This document shows positions 1 through 12,882 of a stretch of 64,000 nt of DNA, in pieces. The stretch comes from Hyparrhenia diplandra. Its lineage: Eukaryota; Streptophyta; Magnoliopsida; Poales; Poaceae. How positions within the stretch are numbered: the first letter of the stretch is position 1; each line of letters begins with the position of its first letter. Made by a program: the position numbers and the translations under genes. The notes beneath the pieces were generated by a model. That model was not told the origin of the DNA. It did no database searches and saw only the letters and a program-made list of their open reading frames with translations. Location: positions 62,001 through 126,000 of the forward strand of contig JADLZK010005528.1 in the NCBI GenBank assembly GCA_015847255.1, read 5' to 3'.

Positions 1-1168
1 GCTATTGGGCATAACTTAACTGTTTTACGGATTTCTTTTGCCAACTAGAAATATGGGAGTGATCGACTAAGCGTAGAGAGGCGTGTATCTACTCATTATA
101 TGTTGTCCATGATTTATTGAGTAGTTCCATATATTTATTTGTACCAGGAAGTGGGTCTCATAACCATACTTGACGTGCTTGTTGGGATTGCTTTCTTCGA
201 CGAAAAGGCAAGTAACGTAGGGGTGTGGCCAATGCTATGTTTATATTCATGTCTTGCATCCTTTTGGAAATTAATGAAGTACATTATGTCAAGATTAATA
301 ATATGGATCATTGCATTGCTTGTCGATTTATATCTTGCTTTCATATTCAATTATTGATCATGGATTGGATGCCTATTGTTTTCTTGAATTATTGGTCATT
401 GTGGGTTGATGCTTTACTAAGCAATTTGGAGTTATATATTCATGTCGATCATTCATATGCATACATATGCATTTCATATGGAGTTAAAGGCCGGTCATTG
501 CCATCGTGCTATGACTAGTACCCGTACATGGAGTTGCATGAGAGGTTGGCACCGCCCAACACAAAACTCTCAATGGAGTTGCATCATAGCATGCATACAT
601 CAATTAATTGATGAATTGGGAGAATATTATTGCTCTTGTTGAGGATATACTCAAGTCGTGCCGTGATGTTTGAATGTCGCAACAATGTGGACTTGCATAA
701 TTTATTTATGGGTTATGGTTGTATGTTTTTCAAAGCTAATAAATCAACATGTGTGAGATGTGTTTATATTCATAGCCGTTGCTTGCTGAGTTTATCTCAC
801 CCCTTAAAATCTTCTGGTGAATGATCATATTTGTCAAGCATGATGGGCTTGGGGATTAGATGCATACACGTGTCGCTTCATCACCACTGGATTAAATGTT
901 TATGTCTTAAGAATTCAGTTTGCATTATCTCACTTTGTCTAAGTTAAAGCATTGTTGGAGTAAACCTAATTACTTTCTTCGAGACGTTATAATTCCTTGG
1001 TGTAACCCGTGGATCCTATGCTTAATTTGTTTAGCTATTTTGTTGATATTCCCTTAAATATAATAATATTTGAGACATGTGATTCTTGTTCTTCTTTGCG
1101 TTTTCAAATAAGTTGCTGTGTCCAAATTCTCTATTTTTTGTGTAATATCAGTTTGTAAAAAGTAGGGT
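1..1168. other. AT-rich intergenic stretch, no gene recognised
   Basis: Only short open frames occur and none resembles a known protein. No inverted or tandem repeat was seen by eye. It is probably transposon-derived, like its right-hand neighbour, but nothing here proves that. Confidence 0.4.
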
Positions 1169-2333
1169 GTTACATTGAGAGCTGTTCGCCTTTGACCGCG
1201 ACGTCCCGGGATCTCTTTCTGGATAGCCTTCTGCAGTGCCTCCATGATGAGCCTTTCCTCGTCATTTAGGTGCATAGCGGTCTTGCGCTCAATCAACCCT
1301 TGTAGCCTTTTCGGGTTGCTCGTTGATCGTCTTCAGCTTCTCCTTCCGACTTTAGCCTTTCGTACTCATGTAGATCGGTTTTGATATTTGTTCGGGGCTT
1401 GCATGCGTGAGTTTGCCCCGATTCGGCCCCCCCTTCTTGACTTGTTCCTTTTCGGCCTTTCTTGACGTTGGTGTTCTCCTTCGTCTTCAAGGGTTCTTTC
1501 GTTTCGCCGAGATGTTGGATAGGCCTTCGCCGGTGGACCCGATGTCGGGGAGCTTACGGACGGGTAAGTGGGGTGCGAGCTGTAGCCACCATAAAGATTT
1601 CCTTTAGTCATAGCTTTGGGTCGCCACTCCTTCCATCTGGGGTAGGTTCTGTGATGTTGACCCTCCCCGGGTTGTCCCCGTTGCCCGACGATCGACTTTG
1701 TTGAGGGTTCTTGGCCGGTGGATGATGCACTCCTCACGGGGTTCTTATCAATGTGAGCCCTCTTTTGCGCCCTCCAAAGGAATCTCCAATCTTCTCTTGA
1801 GTAGTCTTGGCGCTCCTTGAATACGGCGTATCTTTGCGTTGCGTAGTCCTCGTAGGAAACCGAAAAGGTAATCTGATTTGGTGTCCGGTGGTTATATCGA
1901 ATTTCGCCTTCTTTCTCCGTTGGAGTAGTGTTGGCTGAAAAATGTTTCCGAAGTTGGAGTAGCTTCCCTTATCCAAACCGGAGTTGGAGTTGTACTTCGA
2001 GTTGCCTTCGAATCGCACTTGAGTCCCGGTTGTCCACCTTCCCCGAGTTGGTTTGGGTTTAGGTCCTTCCGTGTCGGTTCCCGAGCAAGCTTCGAGTTTG
2101 TTCTCCGTCTTCGAGGCGGTTTCGGCAATTGTCGATTCTTTGGAGCTTCTCGGCGAAGTTCTTGTTCGTCGGTCTTGGATTCCTCGATGATGTAGCTTCG
2201 AAGTCTTGCCGTCGTCGTCGATTTCGCAAGCCCAAGATCCGAAGATGATCGTCCTCTTCGCCGATGTACTCATGACGCCGTGGTCCGCCGGACTCGTGCT
2301 GAAATTCGATAAGAGCCCCTACGGGCGCCAAAT
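1169..2333 (-). mobile_element. Internal part of a decayed LTR retrotransposon, minus strand
   Basis: Read on the minus strand, a primer-binding-like TGGCGCCCGT lies at 2330-2321, three bases inside the LTR that ends at 2334. An open frame of 179 codons follows (2273-1734), rich in Lys, Arg, Ser and Thr and starting at an ATG about 50 bases after the primer site, as gag leaders often do. No gag core, protease, integrase or reverse transcriptase is recognisable, so this is either a non-autonomous element or a truncated one. No matching second LTR was found on its far side. Confidence 0.5.
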
Positions 2334-2758
2334 TGCCGATGTTTTACGATCGAGAGCCCCGCCACGGGTGAACCGGCGATTTGTTCGGGCCTCGACGAAC
2401 ACCGGAGCCCGCCGGTTTTGTTCTTGCGGTGACATGGAGAGCGGGGTTTTTATATCGGTTCGGGCCCTCGATCAAGGATCGAGTAAAGACCTTTACGCCC
2501 GGTCGGCGTGAGCCTGTTTTTTATTGATGGGGTTAGTAGGGGAATCGGCTATGAAGCTTACGCCGCTTGGTCGTGGCCAAGCTTGTGTTCCTGTATGTCC
2601 GTGCTCTCCTCTTCGAGGTGTTCCTTGGCCGCCTTTTATAGTCCAAGGGGCCAAGGAGCTCGCTACGATCCTAGTCGGATCTGAGAGAGGGTTGTCCGTA
2701 GAGGAACCGAACACCGAACTCTAAACAAGGTAACGACTAGTGTTCTATCCTAGTTACA
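2334..2758 (-). mobile_element. 5' LTR of the minus-strand retrotransposon
   Basis: On the minus strand it starts TGTAACTAGG and ends GGCA, 425 bp, directly before the primer-binding-like site. A TATA box (CTATAAAAGG) lies around 2634-2643 at the expected place for the element's promoter. The boundaries are by eye: TG start, CA end, spacing to TGGCGCC. The right edge abuts the 3' part of a different, plus-strand element. Confidence 0.5.
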
Positions 2759-2859
2759 AACGAAGTCACCGTGGCTATGCTTCCATTGCCTTTTTGGGAG
2801 TCGTTTGTGGCCGCAGCTAGGATAGAACCCCGCGAATAACTTCGGTAGAGTTCTTTGGT

Positions 2860-2959
2860 GATCCCTGTATCCACGAGTATGAAAGCATTGTAGCAACTCC
2901 TGACCCATTGTTAAGTTTGGCTTTGCTAGGGACTAGCAAAGGGTAAGCTTGGGGGAACT
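2860..2959 (+). mobile_element. 3' internal end of a Tat-type Gypsy element, with polypurine tract
   Basis: The stretch reads like the terminal internal part of plant Tat/Retand-type Gypsy elements, with a 'GCTAGGGACTAGCAAAG' motif followed by AAGCTTGGGGGAACT immediately before the LTR. The G-rich run at 2950-2955 is the likely polypurine tract that primes plus-strand synthesis. Only about 100 bp of the internal region remain; the coding part and the 5' LTR are absent from this window. Confidence 0.6.
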
Positions 2960-4214
2960 TGTTGACATCTGTTATAGCATAATATTACTAGTCAACTAAT
3001 ATGAAATAAGGACATAAAATGAATATCAACATAAGTCTAGGGGCTTTACTAATATAAATCCACGAGTTTTGGTGATTTATATATTTTCAAGGACTTAACG
3101 GATAAATCTGAGAGAAGAATGGAGAAAGTTCCGAATATACATCTCATACGATGACAAGACTTAACCGTGAAGTAACTCGACCCAAAAAGTGGACTAAAAC
3201 ACTCTAGAAGGTACCAGAGGACACCAGAAGAAACAGGAAGCCGAGAAGTTTCTGGACCCTGGCGCGCCGTAGGAGCCATTTAGGCCGGCCACCAGGTGGG
3301 ACCCACCATTCAGTCTCACATTTTTATGTCGGTTTGTAACCGACCTTGAGGTTGTATCTACACCGTTATTGAAGGTCGGTTTGATCCAATGGTCATCGTT
3401 CATCGCCAAGGACTATATAAGCAGCCCTAGGGTCGACCCCAAGGATTATCTCTCATTATCTATCTACAAGAGCAAAAGTTAGGGTTTCAATTAGAAGAGA
3501 GAGAGGTCCCTCTAGTTGTCTAGTTGTCTAGTTCATCTAGTTCATCTAGTTCATTTAGTTGTAACTAGATCAGGGAGAGAGTAGAGGAGAGAGTTGAAGA
3601 GCCGGACTGTAGGATCTTCTTCAACTTTGTATTCTTGCAAACAACTAGTTCGTCTTCAAGCAATCTCCGGGTTCTTTATTTATTTCTAAGTATTTATTTA
3701 ATTCTAGTTCTTGCCTTACTTTTATTTCTTTGGATCTCTACTCGTATTGAGTGCTCTAATTATTACGTGTGATTAGAGTAGTAATCTATAGTGTAGAGTG
3801 GTGTCTAGACTAGAGTTTACCCGAGGTTGCGCCCAATCCTATGGTTAGTTGTGGTAGCCCCAGGGGTGACAGCCCTGTCAGGCCGTTGTAATCTACCACG
3901 TACGGGTTGGTGTTTTCGTAGAGCTTTAGGCAGCCTTCTCCCAACTACTTTCTTCCCGGTCTTTTTCGAGAGTTGGAAAGGAACTGTTACTCCGAAGTAG
4001 ATAAAGTATAGTGAGCCTTTAATTAGATAAAACCACTTAGAAAACCCAAAATCCTCTCTACCCATCTTATCTATCTTTTCTAAGACGATCCTAATTCTTC
4101 TAGTACACTTCACGTTCCCCGTGGAAATCGATACCTTGGAATACTCCCGGGTGAAAGCTACATCGGTATCCGTGCGCTTGCGGATTTTTCTATTTGCGTT
4201 AATTTATACCAACA
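2960..4214 (+). mobile_element. 3' LTR of a Tat-type Gypsy retrotransposon
   Basis: The LTR starts TGTTGACATC and ends ACCAACA, about 1.25 kb, directly after a polypurine tract. It contains a TATA box (CTATATAA, 3413-3420) followed by a pyrimidine-rich leader and TCTAGTTG/TCTAGTTCA repeats at 3515-3560. A diverged relative lies reversed at 34430-35100, sharing the segment around 'AACCGACCTT..AACGGTGTAGAT' and the TATA region. The 3' end is set by the CAACA terminus and no target-site duplication was found. Confidence 0.7.
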
Positions 4215-6350
4215 GCAGCACACTTGACTTGTTGTTTTAGGAGTAAATTACTTATATGGTTAGGGGGCGTATCCACATTGCACACCAGCCTTATGTGCAA
4301 CCATGCACACTAGAGAGATCTGGGCGGAGATCTCCCATCCAGGGCCGACAAGCTAATGGCGCTTTTTTTCATTTTGACGCCCTTGAGACCCGGCAATCTT
4401 GCACTTGCGCCCCAGCGGCCTCATCGAATCACGCCCGGGGAGTCCCGTCCTCAGCGGTCATGCCGCCGAGGAGACCGGGATACGGCTGCGCAGGATACGC
4501 CCGACGGCGGCGCGCCGCCAGCTCGCTTGGCGAGAATCCATCGTCGCGCCCCGCCGCCGGGCAGCCAATGGAGATGGCGGCGCTTTGCCTCCGAGGCGAT
4601 GAAAACTGCCGTGTCAAGGTCGATCTTCCCGACGCCAACAAGATGACGGCGAAGAGAACCCACACGGCGAATCCACGCTAGCTATACGCATCCATGATCC
4701 ATGTGGGCAATGAACCGATGAGCGATCAATTAATCGGGAATAATCACTGTCGGTGTCATCCTCATCGCTCCCGATGTAACTATAGTCGCTCTCATCTTCA
4801 CCAAGCCAATCACATACGAGCGTGATGCTGACCGTGCGCCACGACACCGCCGTTTTCCTCGTCGGAGACAGGGCGTAACGCAGCGGCCGATGGGGACAAA
4901 GCGGTGGCGGCGTGGCTGCTTGGATGGGGAATTGCGCCGTCGGGACACCGCTACGATGGGGAATCGCGGGCGATAAATTGCAAAATTCCTCGTGCTTTCG
5001 CTCTCCCTACGCGGATGCGGAATCAAGTGTCCAGTTGCTTGTGTGCGCGTGTGCATATAAGGTTGGTGTGCACAAGATACGTTCCCATATGGTTATTCTT
5101 TGTTGTCAACCATTTTTCAATTCCGGGTACTGGTTAGCCATTTGCCTGTCCTCAGCCTCATGACATGCTATATCACAACTTAGCATCACTAATGGTACTT
5201 TGAAACTATTTCGTTGGAGCTTTTCCACAATAAAACTCCAACTGCAAGTGTTAGCAACAATTGTGGAGTTGTTGCACAACTTGCCATAACTTAAGACTAT
5301 GTACCCACATCTATTTGTGAGTACTTGTTCTTTCTTAACATGAGACCGATACTTATAATCCATTCCAGTGATCTATAGCTGGAGCGGTCTTTGCCAAAAC
5401 ATCCCGGATGAACTAAGTCAGGGCAATCTTATGCATTTATTGAGCTTCCAACAGCTGAAGCATATGGTACCATCTTCATACGATATGTTTCTTACTGATT
5501 CGTGGCCGATTTGATCTCATCTATATAATAAAGAGGTTCGTGGCCGATTTGATCTCATCTACATCCAATCGGTCAACTATAAACTCCAAACCCTAATTAC
5601 CCTTTTCCAACCCCACACTTTGTTGTCGTCTTTTTCGACAAATTTCGCGAGGCGTTCTAGGTGGCCTTGCCGACCCTAGGGCAACCCTTTTGCGCGGCGC
5701 TCTCCCCGCGGATCCTTCCGAGTGCATTCGAGGTAAATTTCGGCCAAGATCAGGCTCTACATCGACCTAACCATTCTCTAGATCGGTTTCGTTGGTCAAG
5801 CTGCGATCCTTGCCGCTTGTACATGTTGTTTGCAACCTCGTGGGCGTCCAAAGCCCTCTCGGTGTGTTGGTGCCCTAATCAGCGTCAACAGTCACCCTCG
5901 TCAAGTGTCGTAGTTTACACCCTGTCCAGACAGTGGCACGTACTGACGGAGTGACGGTCCATTTACCAAGCATTGCGTCGTCTCCTGAATATAATGGGAA
6001 CTGCTCTTCGTTCTCTATCAGTCACCAGATGCTTGACTGCCATCACAAGAAAAGCATCTGCAGGAGGGGCTAGGAAATGGGTTTGCATTGGGCTGCCTTC
6101 TGTTGAAGTGCCCACTACAAGCTGCTTATTGGTAGCGCTAAGTCTCAAGAAGAAAACCAGGTAGTCTGTTTGCCTGCCGTATCTCTCTCTCTCTCTCTCT
6201 ATCCCTGATGGTAAAACTGTATTATTGGATCACAAGTCTGAGAGCATCCAGGTCCAGGTGCTTGGCTGTTTTCTCCTTGCTAATTCTGAATTTCTCATAC
6301 ATGTGTTATTCGCTTGTTTTGTTTGTTAAAACTTGGTGCCTTGCGTCGCA
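4215..6350. other. Intergenic region with a GC-rich patch, a short tandem repeat and a TC microsatellite
   Basis: No gene is recognised. A GC-rich patch (about 4420-4660) produces overlapping open frames on both strands, without a protein family I know. A 38-bp unit beginning TTCGTGGCCGATTTGATC is repeated in tandem at 5499-5536 and 5537-5562 (the second unit incomplete). A (TC)n microsatellite lies at about 6181-6201. Stretches at 5660-5950 and 5973-6164 are open but unrecognised. Confidence 0.5.
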
Positions 6351-7291
6351 CCCAAATAAAGCAGAAGCTATTAGTTGCAGACCTGAAGGCTACGAGGCAG
6401 ACAAACTCTAGACAGTCTTGTGTGTTACAACAACTTTACTAGCACTGCTCCTTTGGAATGCTGCTTTTTCCCTTTAACCTTCTTTACCTTTGAAAAAAAA
6501 TAAATAATGATGGAATCCTGCATGCTCCAGATGTAAGCAAAGAATCATCAGATAGACATTATTTGCCAAAGAAGCAAAGTTGGCTTATCTGGACCGCCAT
6601 CCATTTTATTGTGCATGCAAGCACACATATTGTATTAGGATCGTCTCTCATCAGGCATCTCCTTTCTCTCACACATACACACTGCCGGAACACATACAAA
6701 CACCATTTATTTATCCATCTATATCGTGTTTGGCTCAATCTTTTAGGCAGATTGTATTCTGCGATATCTCTTGCATACTGGACGGCAGTGCCAAATAGAT
6801 CAAACCGAGGTATGTAACTACTTGACTACTCCCTGCTTCGATTGCAAATATATGTCCTTCTATCTATCTGTAATATAGTGTGCATACACATAGGGTCAGA
6901 ACATGTTCAGTAGCATGGACATTAATTCCTGCATTAGCTAGTGCAAAATTTTGACTTCATATATGTGTGCTTGTGATAGTACTTGTAGGAATAATGTAAA
7001 TGTGTACTAGCTTCATTCTTGTGATTTTTTACCTGTCCACAGGCACGCGATGGGTTAGATTTGTAATCCAAATAAAAAAGAAGTTACAGCTGCAGCAGCC
7101 TGGCATGATGTTATGCAGTCATATCATGAATGGCGCTTTCTTCTTCCTGCATCCAAATGAGATGAAGACGGTTGCATGTCGTTGCTCAAGATCAAGCTAG
7201 CTCTAGTACCATAGCAACATATATACAGCTGACAAGTGGGCGAGCTTGATTACTGGTTGGTCCAATTCAATCCAATCCAATCCAGTCGATC

Positions 7292-10200
7292 ATGCGTACT
7301 GAGGTAATAATAATATAATTAAAACAGGGCTGCTCCATTTCCCTTTTTCACGTCCCCTACTGTGGACTGATTGATATGGATGCTGCAGGTTATCAAAGCG
7401 GACAGCATTGACGAGGCTGCTGAGCGGATTCTTGATGAGCTCAAGGAGGACCCTGCTACTCGAAGCGTCAGCACCAGAAACAATGTCATCTACTTCGACG
7501 GCTGGGACGGGCTGGGTGCATCCGCCGTCCTCCGAGCCGTGGCCCAGCGCCTTACTGCCATGGCTTCGTCTGATGAGGCCCCGGCAGGACTGCAGTTTGA
7601 TCAGATCATCCACATCGACTGCTCCAAGTGGGAGAGCAGGAGATCACTTCAGCGTGCTGTCGCGGAGAAGCTGGAGCTCCCTGCACCAGTGATGGACATG
7701 TTCGACACGCAAGCTGAGGATGATGATTTCAATGGGATCGCCGAGGGCTCTCGCACTGAGATCCCGCAAGTCCTGACGTCCATGTTTCAATGCATACAGA
7801 AGCTAAACCATAGATTCTTGGTGATTTTGCACAATGGGAGCACCGAGGAGATCGATCTGGCCATATTTGGCTTCCTTCTATCCGGATACTCCACCAACAA
7901 GGTGTTGTGGACATACCAAGGAGATTCAGGCTCTACCCCTTGGCGAAGGTCCAAGGAGCCTTGGAGAGCACAGGGAAGACTGATGTTTTTCTTTCAGCTG
8001 CCTCCCCTAGCCATGAACAAGATGGGTATCAATTCTGGTCCACCCTTATGCGTGAAGAAGCTGCTGAAGTAGTTGCATCACTGGATAAAAATGGCTGCAT
8101 CAATCATCCTTCACAAGTCATCGAGTGCTTCTCGTACATGTCCAAGCTATGCTGTATAGGCCATCACTTCAAGGTGGACTATGATTTGGCCACCCACTGC
8201 TGGAACTACATGGTATGTGATGGCATCATCATGAAGCAGCTACAACAGGGAGAAGACGAATGCATCTCCAGCAACAATGATGACAATGAACCATGGCAAA
8301 CTGCTCAGGCCCTGCAGCGAGAGATGCGACTGGATGTGGACCACTACCACCAGGGTCACCAATCTTTGCCTTCTCACGTGGTAAGGTGTACGGCTGGGAG
8401 TACGGATAGCATGCCACGCTGGAATTCACCACTCTACGGGGTTCTGCTGGCCTCGCCTGGAGACCCGTTCCAAGTTTTGCCAAACTTGGTGTGCTCAAGC
8501 TCTCACACTGCAACTTCAGCTTACGGTCTCCTCCATCTCTCTACTACCCAAACATCAAGTTTCTATGGATCGACCATTGCCATGACATAGTAACTAGCAA
8601 AGATGGTGCACTGAAGGAGGACATCCGTCAGTGTTTCCAAAGGCTGTGGGTGCTTGACGTACGGCACACATCATGTGATCAGATCTTATCTGCCGAGGTG
8701 GTGGATCTTATGACTCAGCTCTGGGAGCTAAATGTGGTGGGAGCCCAGGATTGCGACATCAGCCAGCTGCAGGGGCGGCTGCCTAACATCCGCAAGCTCC
8801 GAGTGACAAAGTCAACAATCGGCTGCTCAGAAAGTAACTTGTTCCTGGCGATGAACAAGCTGGAGCTTCTTGACTTTTCAGGGAACCGTGCCATGCAAGG
8901 AGGTGTAGCAGAAAAACAATTTGGGATAAGCACCAGCAGCAACCACCTTGAGACTGTGGTGATTATTGACGGATGTGTTGGGATACGAAAGTTGTCCTTC
9001 AGGGGATGTTCTAAGCTGAAGAATCTGTTGTTGGGTGGATTGTTTAAGGATCTTCACATCCTAGACTTGTCAGGCACAGCAGTCAAAACACTAGATCTCA
9101 GGGCCATGACAGCCAAGAGACTGGATGAGCTCATTCTGGATAATTGCGACAAGCTTTGTGCAATCCTGTGGCCACCAAGTTACATAAAGAAGGTGCACAT
9201 TGACACCACCTGGTCAGCTGCATCACTGATACCCATGAAACAGAAGTCCACAGAGGGTATCACTGCTGCCGGCGTCACGACATCATCGTCAGCATCATTA
9301 TCTGTGGTCCATGGTGGTAGAGCACCCTCGGAATTTGATTGGTGTATCAGGGTAAGAGATGCAAGGTTCTTCAGGTCACTTGAGCCCTTCAAACAGAATT
9401 ATTTTTTTGAGGGAACCTTCAAACAGTATTTTGACCGCATGGTTCTGGTACATGTGGAGATTTACTCTCCTGCCTCTGCTTTTTCTTCCGGCAATGACAA
9501 TGAAGCTGGTAGTAGCAATAGCAGTATCAAGCAACAGCATGTTCCTCTAGTAAAGCTGGATAAACCTACAGATAGTTTTCTGTATGCAGATGTTGAGGTC
9601 ATCTTGAAAGACCATCCACTTCTTCAGCCAAGCGAAGGTGATGCTCCAATGCTCACCCAAATATGGCCATGCCCGAGTATTCCTTCCAACAAGTACCTGA
9701 CCTGCTACACCCACATGCAAGATCACCAGCTGAGTACCAAATCATTGCCGGAGGGTGAGCAGACTATGACTAGTATTATTATACCGGATATAATATGTCG
9801 TAATGCTTGTGTCATGCATGTGCATGACAGCTTGTCCATCACCAGTATTCCAGGCCCTGCTCCAGCACTGGGTTCAACTTGGTACTGGCTAGAGTGGTGT
9901 CGAGTCGAGCGGTGCCCAAAGTTGGAACATGTCTTCACAGCTCCTCAATTACCTACAAGCGGTGATGTTCTCATCTTTTATTGGCTGAATACATTTTGGG
10001 CGTCAGAGCTCTCTAAGGCACGTTACATATGGAATTGGAACCCGCCATCGGTGTTCCAGTTTAAGCAGCCATCATTTGAGAATTTCAAATTATTGCACAT
10101 GGACTTGTGTCCGAGAGTGATACATGTACTACCCTTGGCCCTTCAAATGGTCAACAAAAGTCTAGGCAATCTCGAGACACTCGAGATCGTGTGGTGTGGT

Positions 10201-10574
10201 GATCTGAGGGATGTCTTCCCCTTGTACACTAAGGATGCTAAAAGAGAGCAACAGCAGCAACAACTACCGTGCACTTCCAATGTCTGAAGCGCATCCACCT
10301 GCATGAGCTGCCAAAGCTACAGGGCATCTGTGGGCAATGGAGGATATTTGCGCCTGAGCTCGAGACTATCAAAATCAGGGGCTGCTGGAGCCTCAAACGC
10401 CTGCCGGCCGTCAGCAACAACACAAGCAAGAAGGTGGAGTGTGATTGCGAGAAGGAATGGTGGGACACGCTGGAGTGGGATGGGTTGGACGCCAATCATC
10501 ACCCTTCCCTGTACAAGGCGACCCACTCGAGGTACTACAAGAAGACCCAGCTCAAGGGCTCCGTGCTCAGATAG
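7292..10574 (+). pseudogene. NLR-like LRR gene, copy 1, degenerate nucleotide-binding site, frameshifted
   Basis: Belongs to an uncharacterised grass family related to NB-ARC-LRR resistance proteins. Exon 1 is a 12-base coding exon (7292-7303, MRTE); exon 2 starts at 7389 after an 85-base GT-AG intron. The NB-ARC-like part reads FDGWDGLGAS where a P-loop would be GxxxxGK[ST], so the Walker lysine is Ala. The kinase-2 site reads LVILHNGS instead of LVxLDDVW. LRR-like repeats fill about 8490-10250. The C-terminus has the family block HLHELPKL, IRGCWSLKRLP, EKEWWD, HHPSLY and ends GSVL at a TAG. Frame changes occur near 7920 (one base missing compared with copy 2), between 8400 and 8490, and near 10260. 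Apart from these, no internal stop interrupts the reading, so assembly indels are possible. Sensor or scaffold function is inference. Confidence 0.75.
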
Positions 10575-11228
10575 ATGACTTGAGGTATGTATGTGTATTC
10601 ACGTCGGTGGGTGATCTCTCTCTGTAGCCTACACTTTAGTTTCTGCTTAATCTGTGTGTTTAAATGAAGGTACCTACACACTGCTTGATTCCTTGCTCTT
10701 TTCTCAACGCAGGTGTGTGGATGGATGGTGTCATGGTGATACTCTGCTCCTGTTTCATCCCCTGCTTTCGGTTCTTTGGTTTGTGCACCCATGGTGGCAT
10801 GGTGTAAGTACGTACATGCACGTGCGTCTTCTGGTGCCAGTTAGCTTATTTGCTTGTTTGGTTTGAGAGTGAGTGTGGTGATCATGCTATCTTATTGTGA
10901 GAGAGATAATAAGATGGTGTGACACAGATGGATGGATCTCTACTCTGAGCAGTAGAGAAATGAATAAGGGACACCGAGAGGCCTGCTGGTTGCTGTGCTC
11001 CAGTCTCTGTCTTGCAGCTTGCGGTGTCATGATGTGGTGTGTGATTCTCTTGTCAGGTTGATTGAGTTTGTTCTCATGCTTTTTAATACTTCTATTAACT
11101 AGACATGGATGGATGAATAAAATGTTGATGCTTGAGTGCTTGGTTTGTTTGTAACGGCAACGCGTGTGATTCCGTCTTTTGCATGGGCGGCTGGAATATG
11201 CCACATGGGCTACAATACTACTGCCCCT
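10575..11228 (+). other. 3' untranslated region with a conserved intron, copy 1
   Basis: Ten bases after the stop there is a probable GT-AG intron (10585-10712) in the untranslated region. Copy 2 has the same arrangement (19103-19195). The flank then stays alignable to copy 2 until the foldback element interrupts it at about 11229. No separate gene is seen. Confidence 0.5.
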
Positions 11229-12574
11229 CCTCAGGAGGATTTTTTTCAAAATTTTGCCCTTTTTCAAAACAAATTTCAAATGTATCCCTACTTTTGAAAC
11301 AATTTCACGCCAGGTATCCCTTTTTGTCGCGCCCAATTCGGTGGGCGTGATTTTTACACATGTCGCGCCACCGCGATGTAGCGGCACCGGTGTCATCCGG
11401 TGGCGGGCTGGCGTTGACGGGGCCCGCCACGTCACGCCAGTGCATCTTGGCGCCGACGGGAGCTGGGATGCTATAGTGCTACAAGTTCTATTCGGTTTGG
11501 GAAAAAAAATGTCACATGAGACATTTGTAGCACTTTTCGTTTGTTTGTGAAATTATTGTCCTACCATGACCTAACTAGGCTCAAAAGATTAGGCTCATCT
11601 GTACATCAAAATTATATAATTATTTTTTATTTACTTACATTTAGTATTCCATGCATGAGATAAAAGATTTGATATGATAGGTCAATAGTGAATTTTGGAG
11701 AGAGAATTGGGAAACTATACGAGGGATGGGCAGGAATCGCGTGCATGCATGCATGCATAGGGTGTGTCCACTTTATGAAAAGTGAATCCCAAAATTGTTC
11801 AAGATGCCGCCAAATCAAATCTTTTAACGCATAAATAAAGTATTAAATATAGTTAAACACAAAAACTAATTGTACAGTTTGATTGAAAAGTGCAAAACGA
11901 ATCTTTTGAGCCTATTTAGTCTATGGTTAGACAATAATTAACAAATACAAGCGAAAAAGTGCTACAAAGATGGCGAACCTAAAATATTTTGCGACAGTAG
12001 TGTGTGACAAAGGGAGAGAGTATTTGCGCGACAGTAGTGTGTGACAGAGAGGGACACAGTGCGACATCATCATGCATGCGCCCATCCCCTGTTTAGTTTC
12101 CCAATTCTCTCTCCAAAATTCACTATTGACCTATCATATCAAATCTTTTGTCTCATGCATGGAATACTAAATGTAAGTAGATAAAAAATAATTATATAAT
12201 TTTGATGTACGGGATGAGCGAATCTTTTGAGCCTATTTAGGTCATGGTAGCATAATAATTTCACAAACAAACGAAAAGTGCTACCGTGTCTCATGTGACA
12301 TTTTTTTCCCAAACCGAATAGAACTTGTAGCACTATAGCATCCCGGCTCCGTCGCGCCGCGCATGCATTGGCGCTGACGTGGCGGGCCCCGGTCAACGCC
12401 AGCACGCCACCGTGGATGCACCGGTCGCGCCACACGCGGTGGCGCGACATGTAAAAATCACGCCACCGGGACCGGCGCGACAAAAAGGGATATCGACGTA
12501 AATTGTTTCAAAGTAGGGATACATTTGAAATTTGTTTTAAAAAAGGGCAAAATTTTGAAAAAATCCTCCTCAGG
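11229..12574. mobile_element. Foldback (large inverted-repeat) element, about 1.35 kb
   Basis: Two arms of about 500 bp (11229-11757 and 12072-12574) are near-perfect reverse complements, including AGGAGGATTTTTT(T)CAAAATTTTG at the tips and 'GTGCTACAAGTTCTATTCGG' in the middle. The 314-bp loop contains a second grass repeat motif, ACGAATCTTTTGAGCC, which also occurs inside the arms. There is no transposase, so it is non-autonomous. It lies inside the 3' flank of duplication copy 1, and copy 2 lacks it. The exact ends and the target-site duplication are not resolved. Confidence 0.8.
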
Positions 12575-12882
12575 ATTACTTTGAAATTTGAAGTAGAGTG
12601 TTCTAGCCAGTTTGAAACGATCTGGACTGTGATACTATGAGAAACTGAGACACGCACTCCATATCTAGCAATATCAATCAGCAAAGACAGTAAAGAAGGA
12701 CCAAGTCTTTTTAGCTGAAACTTGAAAGTTTTTTTTTTTTTTTATTGAGTTTTGGCATAGTGGTCGGCTGCTCCTCCCCTAAAAAAATTTGCACACATCT
12801 CAAAACACCCAATCTAGATAATTATTTTTTTTCTCGATCCGGCATTCACCTGTACCCAATCTAGATAATTAAGGTTTCTCTT

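Larger units (their letters stand above)
6350..12690 (+). repeat. Tandem segmental duplication, copy 1
   Basis: This segment matches 15000-19920 in the same order and orientation. The 5' flank shares motifs around 6365-6410 and 15005-15050, and 'GAATC(C/T)TGCATGCT' with 'GCAAAGAAT' near 6520 and 15150. Both contain the same two-exon gene, a spliced 3' untranslated region and a 3' flank with 'CTCTACTCTGAGCAGTAGAGAAA' (10939 and 19484). Homology resumes after the foldback element with 'GTGTTCTAGC' (12598 and 19835). Copy 2 lacks the foldback, so it shows the empty site. Confidence 0.8.

Noticed and set aside
4256..4681. 141-codon open frame in GC-rich DNA
   Set aside because: Overlapping frames on both strands, no recognisable domain, composition explains the openness.
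11740..11760. GCATGCATGC run as a regulatory RY element
   Set aside because: It lies at the inner end of a foldback arm and is not near a promoter.
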